Shown piece after piece: positions 1 to 8,164 of a stretch of DNA of 25,221 bases. The stretch spans positions 1-25,221 of the forward strand of contig CAIMPQ010000137.1 in NCBI GenBank assembly GCA_903843315.1. The letters are read 5' to 3'. The position numbers and the translations under genes are program-made. The notes below the pieces were generated by a model. The model did no database searches, was not told the DNA's origin, and saw only the letters and a program-made list of their open reading frames with translations. Position 1 is the stretch's first letter; the number at the start of each line of letters is the position of its first letter. The stretch comes from an uncultured beta proteobacterium (lineage in GTDB: Bacteria; Pseudomonadota; Gammaproteobacteria; Burkholderiales; Burkholderiaceae).

Positions 1-120
1 ATTGAAGATACAGGCTCTCTCATTAATGTAAATGGCCCAGAAGCATTTACAAAAGAGATTAAAGCGGAGTTCACTGTGTACAAAGAAGTGGTAGCTAAAC
101 AAAAGTTACAGCTAGATTAA
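1..120 (+). CDS. C-terminal end of a probable periplasmic solute-binding protein (Bug/TctC-like), cut by the window edge
   Basis: The first 120 bases are open in frame 1 and end in TAA, giving the last 39 residues of a protein whose start lies outside the window. The tail has a GPEAF turn followed by an amphipathic lysine/glutamate-rich helix ending in KLQLD. This resembles the C-terminal helix of Bug/TctC-type extracytoplasmic solute receptors, where a GPE-F-KxI-E pattern and a final K(L/I)xxD/E are common. Such proteins bind small carboxylates for tripartite tricarboxylate transporters and are abundant in Burkholderiales. The reading frame is secure, but the family call rests on one short segment. 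Confidence 0.5.
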   Translation: MEDTGSLINVNGPEAFTKEIKAEFTVYKEVVAKQKLQLD

Positions 121-149
121 AAAATATAAATAGAGGTTTGGGGGTTGAC

Positions 150-935
150 ATGGATTTGGGGATTAATGGAAAAGTAGCCTTGGTTTTGGCCTCTAGTCGT
201 GGGTTAGGTCAAGCAATGGCGGTGTCTTTAGCACGTGAAGGCGTAAAGGTTGCTGTCACAGGACGTAACCCAGACGGTTTAAGGCAGTCAGTTGAATTGA
301 TTGAGGCTGCTGGTGGTGTGGCGCTTGCGCTTAGCTGGGATCTCTCCGATGCTTCAGTAATAGATGCCTTGATTAGTCAAGTTGAAAATTCACTTGGCCC
401 AATTGACATCCTGATTAACAACACTGGCGGTCCGCCTCCAACCCCGGCTGCGGGGCAAGATCCTGCGCTCTGGCAAAAAAGTTTTAACGATATGGTGCTC
501 TCGCTGATTGCCATCACCGATCGCGTGCTGCCCGGTATGCGTCAGCGTAAATGGGGTCGCATTATTACAAGTACCACGTCAGGAGCAATTGCCCCAATTA
601 AAAATTTGGCGATCTCCAACACTCTGCGTGCAGCATTACTTGCGTGGTCCAAAACATTAGCGGCAGAAGTTGCTAATGAAGGCATTACGGTGAATGTCAT
701 CATGCCAGGTCGTATAGCAACCGATAGACTGCGTCAGCTTGATGAAGCAAGAGCAAAGCGTGAGGGCGCTAGCTACGAAGAGGTAGTAAAAGCCAGTCTG
801 AGGCAGATTCCAATGGGGCGCTATGGAGATCCAAAAGAATATGGTGATGCGGCTGCCTTTTTAGCGAGCCAAAACGCCTCTTTCATTACGGGAACTGTCA
901 TGCGTGTAGATGGCGGACAGATTCAAGCAATTTGA
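150..935 (+). CDS. Atypical SDR-family oxidoreductase (FabG-like, lacks the usual YxxxK)
   Basis: A 261-residue Rossmann-fold short-chain dehydrogenase, probably cytoplasmic and using NAD(P)H; the substrate is unknown. From the ATG at 150, the dinucleotide-binding loop is ASSRGLG (residues 14-20), the usual NNAG is NNTGGPP (90-96), and the C-terminal VDGG motif is present (about 254-257). The catalytic Tyr-x3-Lys is missing: the aligned place reads Ser-x3-Arg in ISNTLRA (155-161), after a Thr/Ser-rich strand. This pattern occurs in a recognised divergent group of FabG-like SDRs annotated as oxidoreductase or 3-oxoacyl-ACP reductase. The frame also allows a TTG start at 138, but ATG 150 has a G-rich ribosome site five bases upstream and gives the common MDLGI-GKVAL N-terminus. 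Its stop overlaps the start of the downstream permease gene. Confidence 0.88.
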   Translation: MDLGINGKVALVLASSRGLGQAMAVSLAREGVKVAVTGRNPDGLRQSVELIEAAGGVALALSWDLSDASVIDALISQVENSLGPIDILINNTGGPPPTPAAGQDPALWQKSFNDMVLSLIAITDRVLPGMRQRKWGRIITSTTSGAIAPIKNLAISNTLRAALLAWSKTLAAEVANEGITVNVIMPGRIATDRLRQLDEARAKREGASYEEVVKASLRQIPMGRYGDPKEYGDAAAFLASQNASFITGTVMRVDGGQIQAI

Positions 936-3412
936 AGTATTTCCAAAGCCTGTTTAGTGGTTTAAAACAAGAGCTACGCTCTCGTGAGCTAGCTTGGTTA
1001 TTTGTAGCCTTAACTCTATCGGTCGCTGCTTTATCTAGTGTGAGCTTTTTGGCTGATCGGATGCAAAGGGCTTTTCAATTCGATGCTCGTCAGTTGCTGG
1101 CATCGGATCTCCTGATCGCCGCAGACCAACCTATAACTGAGCGATTTATTCTAGAAGCGCAAAGCCGCCAACTCCAGATTGCTCAAACAATTGTTTTCCC
1201 CAGTATGGCAACTGTGGGTACCCGGAGTAAGCTGGCATCCTTGAAAGCCGTTGACTCTCAATACCCCCTGCGAGGTGCGCTGCAAGTTCAAACCTCAAGT
1301 AATAAAGTCATTGCGGTAGGTCCACCCACAGGCTCAGTCTGGATTGACTCTGTAATGCTATCCAGTCTACAAGCCAAGTTAGGCGATCAGATTGGAATTG
1401 GCAAGAAGCAGCTAATCATTGCTGGCGTCCTTGAACGTGAATTGGATCGCGGTGCTGGTTTTATGAATTTCGCACCTCGAGTGATGATGTCGATGGATGA
1501 CCTACCAGGCACAGGACTTATTGGGTTGGGCAGTAGGGTCACGTATCGATTACTGTTAGCAGGTTCTGACCCTCAAATACAGGCATATGAGTCTTGGGCA
1601 AAGGACTATATTGAAAAAGAGGGTCTGCGCGGTCTGCGAATTGAGACTCTGGAAAATGCGCAACCCATCATGCGTAAGACTCTGGAACGAGCTGAGCGTT
1701 TCTTATCCTTGATTTCAGTATTAACAGCGTTGGTTGCGGCAGTCGCAATCGCATTATCTGCACGTCGTTATGCATTAAAGCAGGCAGATGCTTGCGCTGT
1801 TTTGAAATGTTTTGGTGCTACTAGCCCCATGATTATCAAAAGGCAAATTGGCACATTGCTCAGCCTCGGAATAAGCTCTGCCATAGTTGGGGCAATACTC
1901 GGTTATTTGGTGCAGCTTATCTTGACTTGGATTTTAGGTAATTTAATCCTCACCAATCTTCCGGGCGTTTCTTTATGGCCAGTAGTTTGGAGTGCGCTCT
2001 TTTCGTGGTTTTTACTTATTGGATTTGCAGGGCCCCCCATATTTTCTTTGGTGAAGGTATCTCCAATCCGTCTGATCCGAAAAGAGTTTGAAGGAATTAA
2101 CCGTTCAGCTATCTGGGTAGCTACTTTTGGGATTGGTACTAGCGTAGTCCTAATTGCAATGGCTGCCCGTGATTGGAAGTTGGCATTTTGGGCTGGTCTG
2201 AGCTTTGGTGGTGCGATCGTGCTATTTGCTGGTTCGGCTTGGTTGATTTTGCGATTACTGGGCCGCATCCGCACTCAACACTTTGCGATTCGCTTTGCGA
2301 TTACTGCACAAGGCAGAAAGCCAGGGTTTGCTGTAATGCAAATCACTGCTTTAGGGATCGCCTTGATGTCCTTGCTAATGATCTTGTTATTGAGACAGGA
2401 TTTATTGAGCACCTGGCAAGGCAATATTCCAGAAAATGCACCTAATCGTTTCATGATCAATGTACAGGGTGATCAAAAAGGGGATATCACCAACACTCTG
2501 GTCGAGTCTGGTATAGAAAAACCTGATTTTTACCCCATGGTGCGAGGCCGTTTAATTGCAATCAATGGACGCGATATTTCCCCGAATAATTTTTCTGACG
2601 ATAACGCGCGTCGCTTAATCGATCGCGAGTTTAATTTATCGTATACCGATCAATTGCCACCAGGCAATCGTATTACTGAGGGTAAGTGGATAAGCGATGA
2701 GACTCCTCAAATCTCCATAGAGACTGGTATTGCTAAAACCCTCAGGCTCAAGATGGGCGATCAACTGACTTATGAAGTCGCCGGCGAAAGGCTTACTGCC
2801 CCAATTACCTCTATTCGTAAATTAGACTGGGGGTCCATGCGGGTGAATTTCTTTGTCATCATGCCTCCCGCACAACTAAATACTTTGCCGCAATCTTGGA
2901 TTACATCCTACTACCAGGATCCCCATCTTGAAGCGCTCGATTTTCAAATGAGCCAGAAGTATCCCAACCTCACAGTGGTGGATGTATCAGCTTCACTCCA
3001 ACAAATCCAAGAAGTGCTCAATAAATTATCTGTCGCCTTAGGTTTGTTGTTTGCCTTTACGATCGCTGCAGCAATCTTAGTATTGATGGCTGCGATTTCA
3101 GCTACTCAAGATGACCGCTTCAGAAATGCCGCGATCTTAAAAGCGATTGGCGCCTCGCGCGCAACTTTAGCCAGCATTGCCAGAGTTGAATTAATCATCA
3201 TTGGCTTTGTCGCTGGAGCTTTAGCTGGGATAGCTGCGGGTATCGCCGCTTGGGCTTTAGGGCGCTATGTATTGGAAATTGAGTTTAATGCGTTTGCTCA
3301 GGCACTTTCGATGGGAATTATTTTTGGAGTGCTTGCCTGTCTCGCTGCTGGCTATCGTTTTCAGAGAAAGATACAGAGCACTACAGCAATTGAGTGCCTA
3401 AGAGAGGTTTAG
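932..3412 (+). CDS. FtsX-type ABC transporter permease (YbbP-like)
   Basis: An 826-residue inner-membrane permease. It has one N-terminal membrane helix (about 20-42), a large periplasmic domain, a first FtsX domain (about 258-385) with the typical CAVLKCFGAT segment after its first helix, four or so central helices (about 395-490), a second periplasmic domain, and a final FtsX domain (about 700-820) with the AAILKAIGAS segment. This duplicated layout matches the YbbP/MacB-like permeases sometimes labelled as linked to lysophospholipase L1. The partner ATPase is not in the window, so it must be encoded elsewhere. The start is TTG at 932; TTGA overlaps the upstream stop by four bases, implying translational coupling with the SDR gene. 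The substrate is unknown, possibly a lipid or lipoprotein. Confidence 0.88.
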   Translation: MKYFQSLFSGLKQELRSRELAWLFVALTLSVAALSSVSFLADRMQRAFQFDARQLLASDLLIAADQPITERFILEAQSRQLQIAQTIVFPSMATVGTRSKLASLKAVDSQYPLRGALQVQTSSNKVIAVGPPTGSVWIDSVMLSSLQAKLGDQIGIGKKQLIIAGVLERELDRGAGFMNFAPRVMMSMDDLPGTGLIGLGSRVTYRLLLAGSDPQIQAYESWAKDYIEKEGLRGLRIETLENAQPIMRKTLERAERFLSLISVLTALVAAVAIALSARRYALKQADACAVLKCFGATSPMIIKRQIGTLLSLGISSAIVGAILGYLVQLILTWILGNLILTNLPGVSLWPVVWSALFSWFLLIGFAGPPIFSLVKVSPIRLIRKEFEGINRSAIWVATFGIGTSVVLIAMAARDWKLAFWAGLSFGGAIVLFAGSAWLILRLLGRIRTQHFAIRFAITAQGRKPGFAVMQITALGIALMSLLMILLLRQDLLSTWQGNIPENAPNRFMINVQGDQKGDITNTLVESGIEKPDFYPMVRGRLIAINGRDISPNNFSDDNARRLIDREFNLSYTDQLPPGNRITEGKWISDETPQISIETGIAKTLRLKMGDQLTYEVAGERLTAPITSIRKLDWGSMRVNFFVIMPPAQLNTLPQSWITSYYQDPHLEALDFQMSQKYPNLTVVDVSASLQQIQEVLNKLSVALGLLFAFTIAAAILVLMAAISATQDDRFRNAAILKAIGASRATLASIARVELIIIGFVAGALAGIAAGIAAWALGRYVLEIEFNAFAQALSMGIIFGVLACLAAGYRFQRKIQSTTAIECLREV

Positions 3413-3422
3413 AGCCCTTAGG
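3397..3422. terminator. Possible bidirectional hairpin between convergent genes
   Basis: The six-base arms CCTAAG (3397-3402) and CTTAGG (3417-3422) form an inverted repeat spanning the stop codons of the FtsX permease (+) and the RDD gene (-), which are only five bases apart. There is no clear T-tract on either strand, so an intrinsic terminator is weakly supported. Confidence 0.25.
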
Positions 3423-3954
3423 AGAGTGTTACTAAGTGTTTTGGTAGCTCTACTAATCTCGTACCGGCAAAACGATCTGGCAGGCTTTGGCGTTGCAGTG
3501 GACTTCTGCGATCAAGATATAGCGTCAGAGGCCAAAAGAAGAGTGCAACTGAAAGTAGCATCTCGATAATTTGCCATTTTTCCAAATGGAATGCCCATTG
3601 CAATACAACGCAGGGGATGATCCAAAGTGATCCAAAGATATAGCGCCAAAATGCTTTGCGTTTAGTGAGGGTGAAGCCATTCATATCAATCATCCGAATA
3701 CGCCAAGTCTGCATTGCCAATGTTTGACCCGATTTACTCCAATACCAAACAAAGTAGATTCCTAAAACGGTATAGAGGTAAATAAACGTCAGCCAACTCG
3801 GCAGTGCAACCCCAAACAAAATACCTAACCCTAGATTAGGAACTAGGAAGATAAGGGCAATCACACCCAACAGTACGAGTTGCTCATATAAACAACAGAA
3901 AACACGTCGCCAAAATTGTGGGGAAGATAATGCGCTGAGTTCAGCAGGCGTCAT
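3418..3954 (-). CDS. RDD-family membrane protein
   Basis: A 178-residue membrane protein with about four hydrophobic helices (about 27-50, 54-72, 107-124 and 130-146). It fits the RDD family: an Arg-rich start of helix 1 (FWRR), a GQTLAMQTWRIRMID segment with a following basic loop, and a C-terminal LPDRFAGTRLV motif close to the family's HDRLAGT signature. The usual Asp of the first helix appears as YEQ, so that family residue is not conserved. RDD proteins are poorly understood; some are implicated in ion or small-molecule transport. It is the last gene of the - strand sigma-factor operon, 24 bases after the DUF3106 gene, and ends five bases from the converging permease gene. Confidence 0.82.
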   Translation of the reverse strand: MTPAELSALSSPQFWRRVFCCLYEQLVLLGVIALIFLVPNLGLGILFGVALPSWLTFIYLYTVLGIYFVWYWSKSGQTLAMQTWRIRMIDMNGFTLTKRKAFWRYIFGSLWIIPCVVLQWAFHLEKWQIIEMLLSVALFFWPLTLYLDRRSPLQRQSLPDRFAGTRLVELPKHLVTLS

Positions 3955-3978
3955 AAAACTGCTTAATGAACAATGAAA

Positions 3979-4599
3979 TTAGTTATTAGAAGCGCTACTC
4001 TCAGCACTAGATCCAGAGCTTTCGGCTGGAGCAGGGCTGCTTGGAGCCGTAATGGTTGCCGGTAAGCTTACCTTAGGGGCAATAGGGTGCAGTTGCAGTG
4101 TAGGTGCGTTAGCTGCAGTTGGTTTTTTCTTTACCTCAGATTCAGCCAACTTCTTCTTTTGATCATCGCTTAACTTTTGATAGGCACTCCAAGCTTCAGC
4201 TTTTTTCTCGGCTGGGAACTTAAGACTGCTTAAATAGTTTTCACGAGCGAGGCGGCGTTCCTTTTGCGAAAGATTTGACCATCCAGTCATTCGTGACTGC
4301 AAGCGTTCTTGATCTTGCGTACTCATCTTCGGGTAAATATTCGCAACCTGAATCCATTTCTTGCGGCTATCTGGCAACATGTAATCCCAGTCGCTCTCTA
4401 AAGGGGCGAGAATTTGTTGTTGCGCTGGTTTTAGTCCTTCCCAAGTGCCATCAGGTTTCTTTTCGGGAATGGCAGTTGTTTTGCCATGCGCAGCGTTCGG
4501 AGCAGATTGCGCTTGTACTGCAGAAATATTCAGGCAGAACATAGTAATGACTAGTGCTACAAAAGCACTAGCAAAGTTCAACTTCAGTTTAGGCAGCAT
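3979..4599 (-). CDS. Secreted DUF3106-family protein
   Basis: A 206-residue protein with a signal peptide: a basic start, a hydrophobic stretch from about 10 to 27, and a likely cleavage after AVQA near residue 30. The central part (about 53-155) is rich in Trp, Leu, Gln and charged residues, with repeated W-x-xLxxxxxxxL and LSxxQ/KE units (WEGLKPAQQ, WSNLSQKER, YQKLSDDQK). This matches DUF3106, a helical periplasmic domain of unknown function that recalls Spy/CpxP-like proteins. The last 45 residues are a Pro/Ala/Ser-rich low-complexity tail. It lies between the DUF3619 and RDD genes with short gaps (14 and 24 bases), so co-transcription is likely. A role in envelope-stress sensing is inferred only from its sigma-factor neighbour. 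Confidence 0.8.
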   Translation of the reverse strand: MLPKLKLNFASAFVALVITMFCLNISAVQAQSAPNAAHGKTTAIPEKKPDGTWEGLKPAQQQILAPLESDWDYMLPDSRKKWIQVANIYPKMSTQDQERLQSRMTGWSNLSQKERRLARENYLSSLKFPAEKKAEAWSAYQKLSDDQKKKLAESEVKKKPTAANAPTLQLHPIAPKVSLPATITAPSSPAPAESSGSSAESSASNN

Positions 4600-4613
4600 C
4601 AGAGAGCAGGTGC

Positions 4614-5072
4614 TTATTTGCTTTGTACTAAATCAGCAGAGTCGCTTGAATCTGAAAGAGGACCATTCTTGAGGAATGCCATAAAGCCACTATCAGCATA
4701 AGCGTCAGGTGGAACATCATCACTTAATAAGGCAGCATCTACTTCAGCAATGTCGTTAATACGTGAATCATCCTGCCATTGCGCAATAGCAATCAGCCCA
4801 AATACGAGGACTACCAATGGAGCTATCCAGCTAACACTATCCCAGCGGGCATTGGATCCGAAACTCCAATTGCCAGTAATACCTGCTAAAACGGGCTTTT
4901 GAACAAGTACTTTTTCTGGTTTTCTGACAGAAATCGCCTTCATACGGGCTGCGTAAAGACGCTCTTTAATATTTTTAGGCAAGACTTGAGCGCCTTCGTT
5001 TAGGAGGGCGGCACTGGCTCGACCAAATTGGTCTGCTTGACTCTCGGTCAGTTGCTCATTAAGGTGTTTCAC
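4614..5072 (-). CDS. DUF3619-family single-pass membrane protein, candidate anti-sigma partner
   Basis: A 152-residue protein with a basic, helical cytoplasmic N-terminus (about 1-80), one strong membrane helix (about 84-102, APLVVLVFGLIAIAQW) and a short acidic periplasmic tail. This fits DUF3619, commonly found next to ECF sigma factors in Burkholderiales. The start is GTG at 5072, overlapping the sigma-factor stop in a GTGA (5069-5072), which implies coupled translation at a fixed ratio. A sigma factor followed directly by a single-pass membrane protein is the classical layout for a sigma/anti-sigma pair, but I see no zinc-binding HxxxCxxC anti-sigma motif. The anti-sigma role is therefore inference from position and topology. 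Confidence 0.78.
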   Translation of the reverse strand: MKHLNEQLTESQADQFGRASAALLNEGAQVLPKNIKERLYAARMKAISVRKPEKVLVQKPVLAGITGNWSFGSNARWDSVSWIAPLVVLVFGLIAIAQWQDDSRINDIAEVDAALLSDDVPPDAYADSGFMAFLKNGPLSDSSDSADLVQSK

Positions 5073-5638
5073 AGCGTAATTCCTTTTAATTTCAATGCTT
5101 TAGCTAATGATTGAGTGGCTCTAGAACAATGCGTTTTAACGCTACCTTCGCTACAACCCATGGCTTTTGCGGTCTCAGTAATGCTTAGCTCATCCCAATA
5201 ACGCATCAGGAAGGCTTCTCGTTGACGTACAGGTAATTTTGATATTTCTGACTCCAGAGACTGTAAAAGCTGACTTCTCTCTAGGGTTTGGGCCCCATCT
5301 TGGTGAATTTCACTGTCATCTGGGGCTGAAAGTGACTCTAGGGGGTCAAAATCGTCATTTTCATCATTTTTCTTGCCCATATTGGAAAAGAGGGTGACCC
5401 AGGCATTTCGAACCTTCTGGCGCCGAAACCAGTCATGTATTCGGTTTTGCAGGATTCTCGTAAACACCAGCGGCAATTCAGCAGCTGGACGATCTCCGTA
5501 TTTTTCAGCTAACTTAATCATGGCGTCCTGAACAATATCCAGTGCAGCATCATCATCACGCACAGCGTAGACCGCTTGCTTAAACGCGCGCTGCTCGACA
5601 CTACGCAGAAAATCAGATAGTTCTTGGGCTGATGCCAT
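5069..5638 (-). CDS. ECF-type RNA polymerase sigma factor (RpoE-like, sigma-70 family)
   Basis: A 189-residue sigma factor with the two domains of group IV (ECF) sigmas. Region 2 lies at about 10-80 (AYAVRDDDAALDIVQDAMIK, then the FTRILQNRIHDWFRRQK promoter-melting segment). A linker of about 45 residues follows, rich in Asp/Glu and somewhat longer than usual. Region 4 is at about 125-180, with the LPVRQREAFLMRYW helix and the ITETAKAMGCSEGSVKTHCSRA helix-turn-helix that reads the -35 element. It is first in a four-gene - strand operon and diverges from ilvI. No good Shine-Dalgarno sequence precedes ATG 5638. It is not the housekeeping RpoD; its regulon cannot be read from this window. Confidence 0.9.
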   Translation of the reverse strand: MASAQELSDFLRSVEQRAFKQAVYAVRDDDAALDIVQDAMIKLAEKYGDRPAAELPLVFTRILQNRIHDWFRRQKVRNAWVTLFSNMGKKNDENDDFDPLESLSAPDDSEIHQDGAQTLERSQLLQSLESEISKLPVRQREAFLMRYWDELSITETAKAMGCSEGSVKTHCSRATQSLAKALKLKGITL

Positions 5639-5667
5639 GCAAAGGATTAGACCTGAATCTGTAAGAA

Positions 5668-5695
5668 TTGGGTAATTTTAAGGGATTGCTATAGA
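5668..5695 (+). promoter_or_regulatory. Candidate ilvI promoter
   Basis: TTGGGT (5668-5673) and TATAGA (5690-5695) are separated by 16 bases, and TG at 5687-5688 gives an extended -10. A start near 5702 would leave an untranslated leader of about 130 bases before ilvI. The 192-base gap also has to hold the divergent sigma-factor promoter. This is a pattern match only. Confidence 0.35.
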
Positions 5696-5830
5696 ATATT
5701 AGGCTTACTACCTAGATTCTCATTCAAGAAGTGGTTTTTCCGGTAGCAGCGCCGTTCGAACTCAGGCCATAAGCAGGAGATAGAACAGACCAAACAATTT
5801 TTTGCCGAAAATTGCAAAGGACGAAAGAAA

Positions 5831-7618
5831 ATGAATACAAGCAGCGCCGAATTTTTAGCTACTAAAGCTAACAAAGACTCAGCAAACCCAAATACCGTAG
5901 ATGCGCCTCCAGAAATGATTGGTGCTGAAATGCTTGTGCATGCACTGCACAAAGAAGGAGTTGAATTCGTTTGGGGTTACCCAGGGGGATCCGTTCTCTT
6001 TATCTACGACGAAATTTTTAAGCAGAATAAGTTTGAACATATCCTAGTTCGACATGAGCAAGCAGCAGTTCATGCGGCCGATGGCTATGCGCGTGCAACT
6101 GGTAAGGTTGGCGTGGCTTTAGTCACCTCCGGGCCAGGGGTAACCAATGCGGTTACCGGAATTGCAACTGCGTATACCGATTCAATCCCAATGGTGATCA
6201 TTAGTGGTAACGTGCCAACGTACGCTATTGGCGAAGATGCTTTCCAAGAAGCAGATACCGTCGGTATTACACGACCCGTGGTTAAACATAACTTCCTTGT
6301 TAAGGATGTTAAAGACTTGCCTTTGGTTTTGAAAAAAGCATTTCACATTGCGCAGACCGGTCGTCCTGGTCCAGTGTTGATCGACATCCCTAAGGATGTA
6401 TCTGCTGCCAAAGGACCCTTTGTCTATCCGGAAACATTGGAAATGCGTTCCTATAACCCAGTAGTAAAGGGTCATAGCGGTCAAATCCGCAAAGCAGTAG
6501 CCTTGTTGCAAGAAGCAGAGCGCCCATACATCTATACCGGTGGTGGCGTCATTCTTGCTGACGCAGCGCCTGAGTTAAAAGAGTTCGCTGACTTATTGGG
6601 CTATCCCGTTACCAATACCTTGATGGGCTTGGGCGGATTTCCTGGAACCAGTCCGCAGTTCTTGGGCATGCTGGGTATGCACGGAACATACGAAGCGAAT
6701 ATGGCGATGCAACATAGTGATGTGTTGATTGCTATTGGTGCACGTTTTGATGACCGCGTGATTGGCAACACCCAACACTTTGCAAGTCATCCCCGCAAAA
6801 TTATTCACATCGATATCGATCCTTCCGTAATCTCAAAGCGTGTGAAGGTGGATGTGCCGATTGTTGGCAACCTCAAAGAAGTGTTGCAGGAAATGACTGC
6901 GCAACTGAAGGCTGCTGGCCCACGTAAAAATGGTGAGAAAGTTGCCGCGTGGTGGGAGCAGATTAATGAATGGCGTAAAAAAGATTGCTTGAAGTACGAC
7001 GAAGCTTCACAAATTGTGAAGCCTCAGTACGTTGTTCAAAAATTGTGGGAACTCACAGGTGGTGATGCCTTTATTACTTCTGATGTAGGTCAACATCAAA
7101 TGTGGGCAGCCCAGTTCTACAAGTTTGATCAGCCACGTCGTTGGATTAACTCTGGTGGACTCGGTACCATGGGCGTAGGCTTGCCATATGCCATGGGGAT
7201 CAAGAAGGCATTTCCTGACAAGGATGTTTTTGCTATTACTGGCGAAGGCTCTATCCAGATGTGCATTCAGGAACTTTCGACCTGCAAGCAATACAACACG
7301 CCGGTGAAAATTGTCTCCCTAAATAACCGTTACTTAGGAATGGTTCGCCAATGGCAAGAACTGACCTATAACAAGCGTTATTCGAGTTCCTATATGGATT
7401 CTTTGCCTGACTTTGTGAAGTTGGCAGAGGCTTATGGTCACGTTGGTATGCTTATTGAGAAAAAGTCTGATGTTGAGGGCGCTCTGAAGGAAGCTATTCG
7501 CTTAAAGGATCGCACTGTGTTCATGGATTTCCAGACCGACCCAGAAGAGAATGTGTGGCCGATGGTTCAAGCCGGTAAGGGTATTACTGAAATGCTCTTA
7601 GGTAGCGAGGATCTGTAA
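5831..7618 (+). CDS. ilvI: Acetolactate synthase, large (catalytic) subunit
   Basis: Thiamine-diphosphate enzyme that condenses two pyruvates, or pyruvate and 2-ketobutyrate, as the first common step of valine, leucine and isoleucine synthesis. At 595 residues it is slightly longer than E. coli IlvI because of a poorly conserved N-terminal extension of about 25 residues. The N-terminal pyrimidine-binding domain has the catalytic glutamate E76 in RHEQAAVHAADGYAR. The C-terminal cofactor-binding motif is GEGS (471-474) running to NN (498-499), with Glu where many homologues have Asp. The PGGSVL and GPGVTN segments are also typical. An AAGGA ribosome site lies nine bases before ATG 5831. The stop overlaps the ilvH start by one base (TAATG), so the two subunits are translationally coupled. 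Confidence 0.97.
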   Translation: MNTSSAEFLATKANKDSANPNTVDAPPEMIGAEMLVHALHKEGVEFVWGYPGGSVLFIYDEIFKQNKFEHILVRHEQAAVHAADGYARATGKVGVALVTSGPGVTNAVTGIATAYTDSIPMVIISGNVPTYAIGEDAFQEADTVGITRPVVKHNFLVKDVKDLPLVLKKAFHIAQTGRPGPVLIDIPKDVSAAKGPFVYPETLEMRSYNPVVKGHSGQIRKAVALLQEAERPYIYTGGGVILADAAPELKEFADLLGYPVTNTLMGLGGFPGTSPQFLGMLGMHGTYEANMAMQHSDVLIAIGARFDDRVIGNTQHFASHPRKIIHIDIDPSVISKRVKVDVPIVGNLKEVLQEMTAQLKAAGPRKNGEKVAAWWEQINEWRKKDCLKYDEASQIVKPQYVVQKLWELTGGDAFITSDVGQHQMWAAQFYKFDQPRRWINSGGLGTMGVGLPYAMGIKKAFPDKDVFAITGEGSIQMCIQELSTCKQYNTPVKIVSLNNRYLGMVRQWQELTYNKRYSSSYMDSLPDFVKLAEAYGHVGMLIEKKSDVEGALKEAIRLKDRTVFMDFQTDPEENVWPMVQAGKGITEMLLGSEDL

Positions 7619-8109
7619 TGCGACACATTATTTCTGTATTAATTGAAAATGAACCAGGCGCTTTGTCGCGCGTAGTGGGTCTTTTCTCTGCCCGTGGTTA
7701 CAACATTGAAACATTGAGCGTTGCCCCTACTGAAGATTCTTCTTTGTCACGTATGACTATTGTCACCATGGGTTCAGATGATGTGATTGAGCAAATCACT
7801 AAGCACTTAAATCGCCTAGTGGAGGTGGTTAAGGTGTTTGATTTGAGTGAAGGCCCTCACATTGAACGTGAGTTAATGATGATCAAGGTTCGCGCAGTTG
7901 GTAAAGAGCGTGAAGAATTGAAGCGTACTACCGATATTTTCCGCGGACGCATCATTGATGTGACAGACAAGAGTTACACCATCGAATTAACAGGAGATGG
8001 CGCTAAATTGGATGCATTTATTGATTCGATTGATCGAGCATCAATTCTGGAAACCGTGCGTTCTGGCGGTTCTGGCATTGGACGTGGTGAACGTATCTTA
8101 AAAGTTTAA
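7618..8109 (+). CDS. ilvH: Acetolactate synthase, small (regulatory) subunit
   Basis: A 163-residue regulatory partner of IlvI that activates the enzyme and normally carries valine feedback inhibition. The N-terminal ACT domain (about 3-75) shows the signature ENEPGALSRVVGLFSARGYN followed by LSVAPTED and MTIVT. The C-terminal domain (about 80-160) includes RELMMIKV and the FRGRIIDV segment. Length matches the family. ATG 7618 is fused to the ilvI stop as TAATG. A short 55-base gap separates it from ilvC, with no convincing terminator, so ilvIHC is probably one unit. Confidence 0.97.
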   Translation: MRHIISVLIENEPGALSRVVGLFSARGYNIETLSVAPTEDSSLSRMTIVTMGSDDVIEQITKHLNRLVEVVKVFDLSEGPHIERELMMIKVRAVGKEREELKRTTDIFRGRIIDVTDKSYTIELTGDGAKLDAFIDSIDRASILETVRSGGSGIGRGERILKV

Positions 8110-8164
8110 TTTTTTATAACTGATTTATTACGCAGCAAAACTTATTTCAATACAAGGAAAGAGC

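Noticed and set aside
5731..5772. GTG-started 13-residue open frame in the ilvI leader, considered as an ilv leader peptide
   Set aside because: No Shine-Dalgarno sequence, only a few branched-chain codons, and no terminator after it.
6182..6511. 109-residue - strand frame inside ilvI
   Set aside because: Antisense shadow of a strongly conserved coding region.
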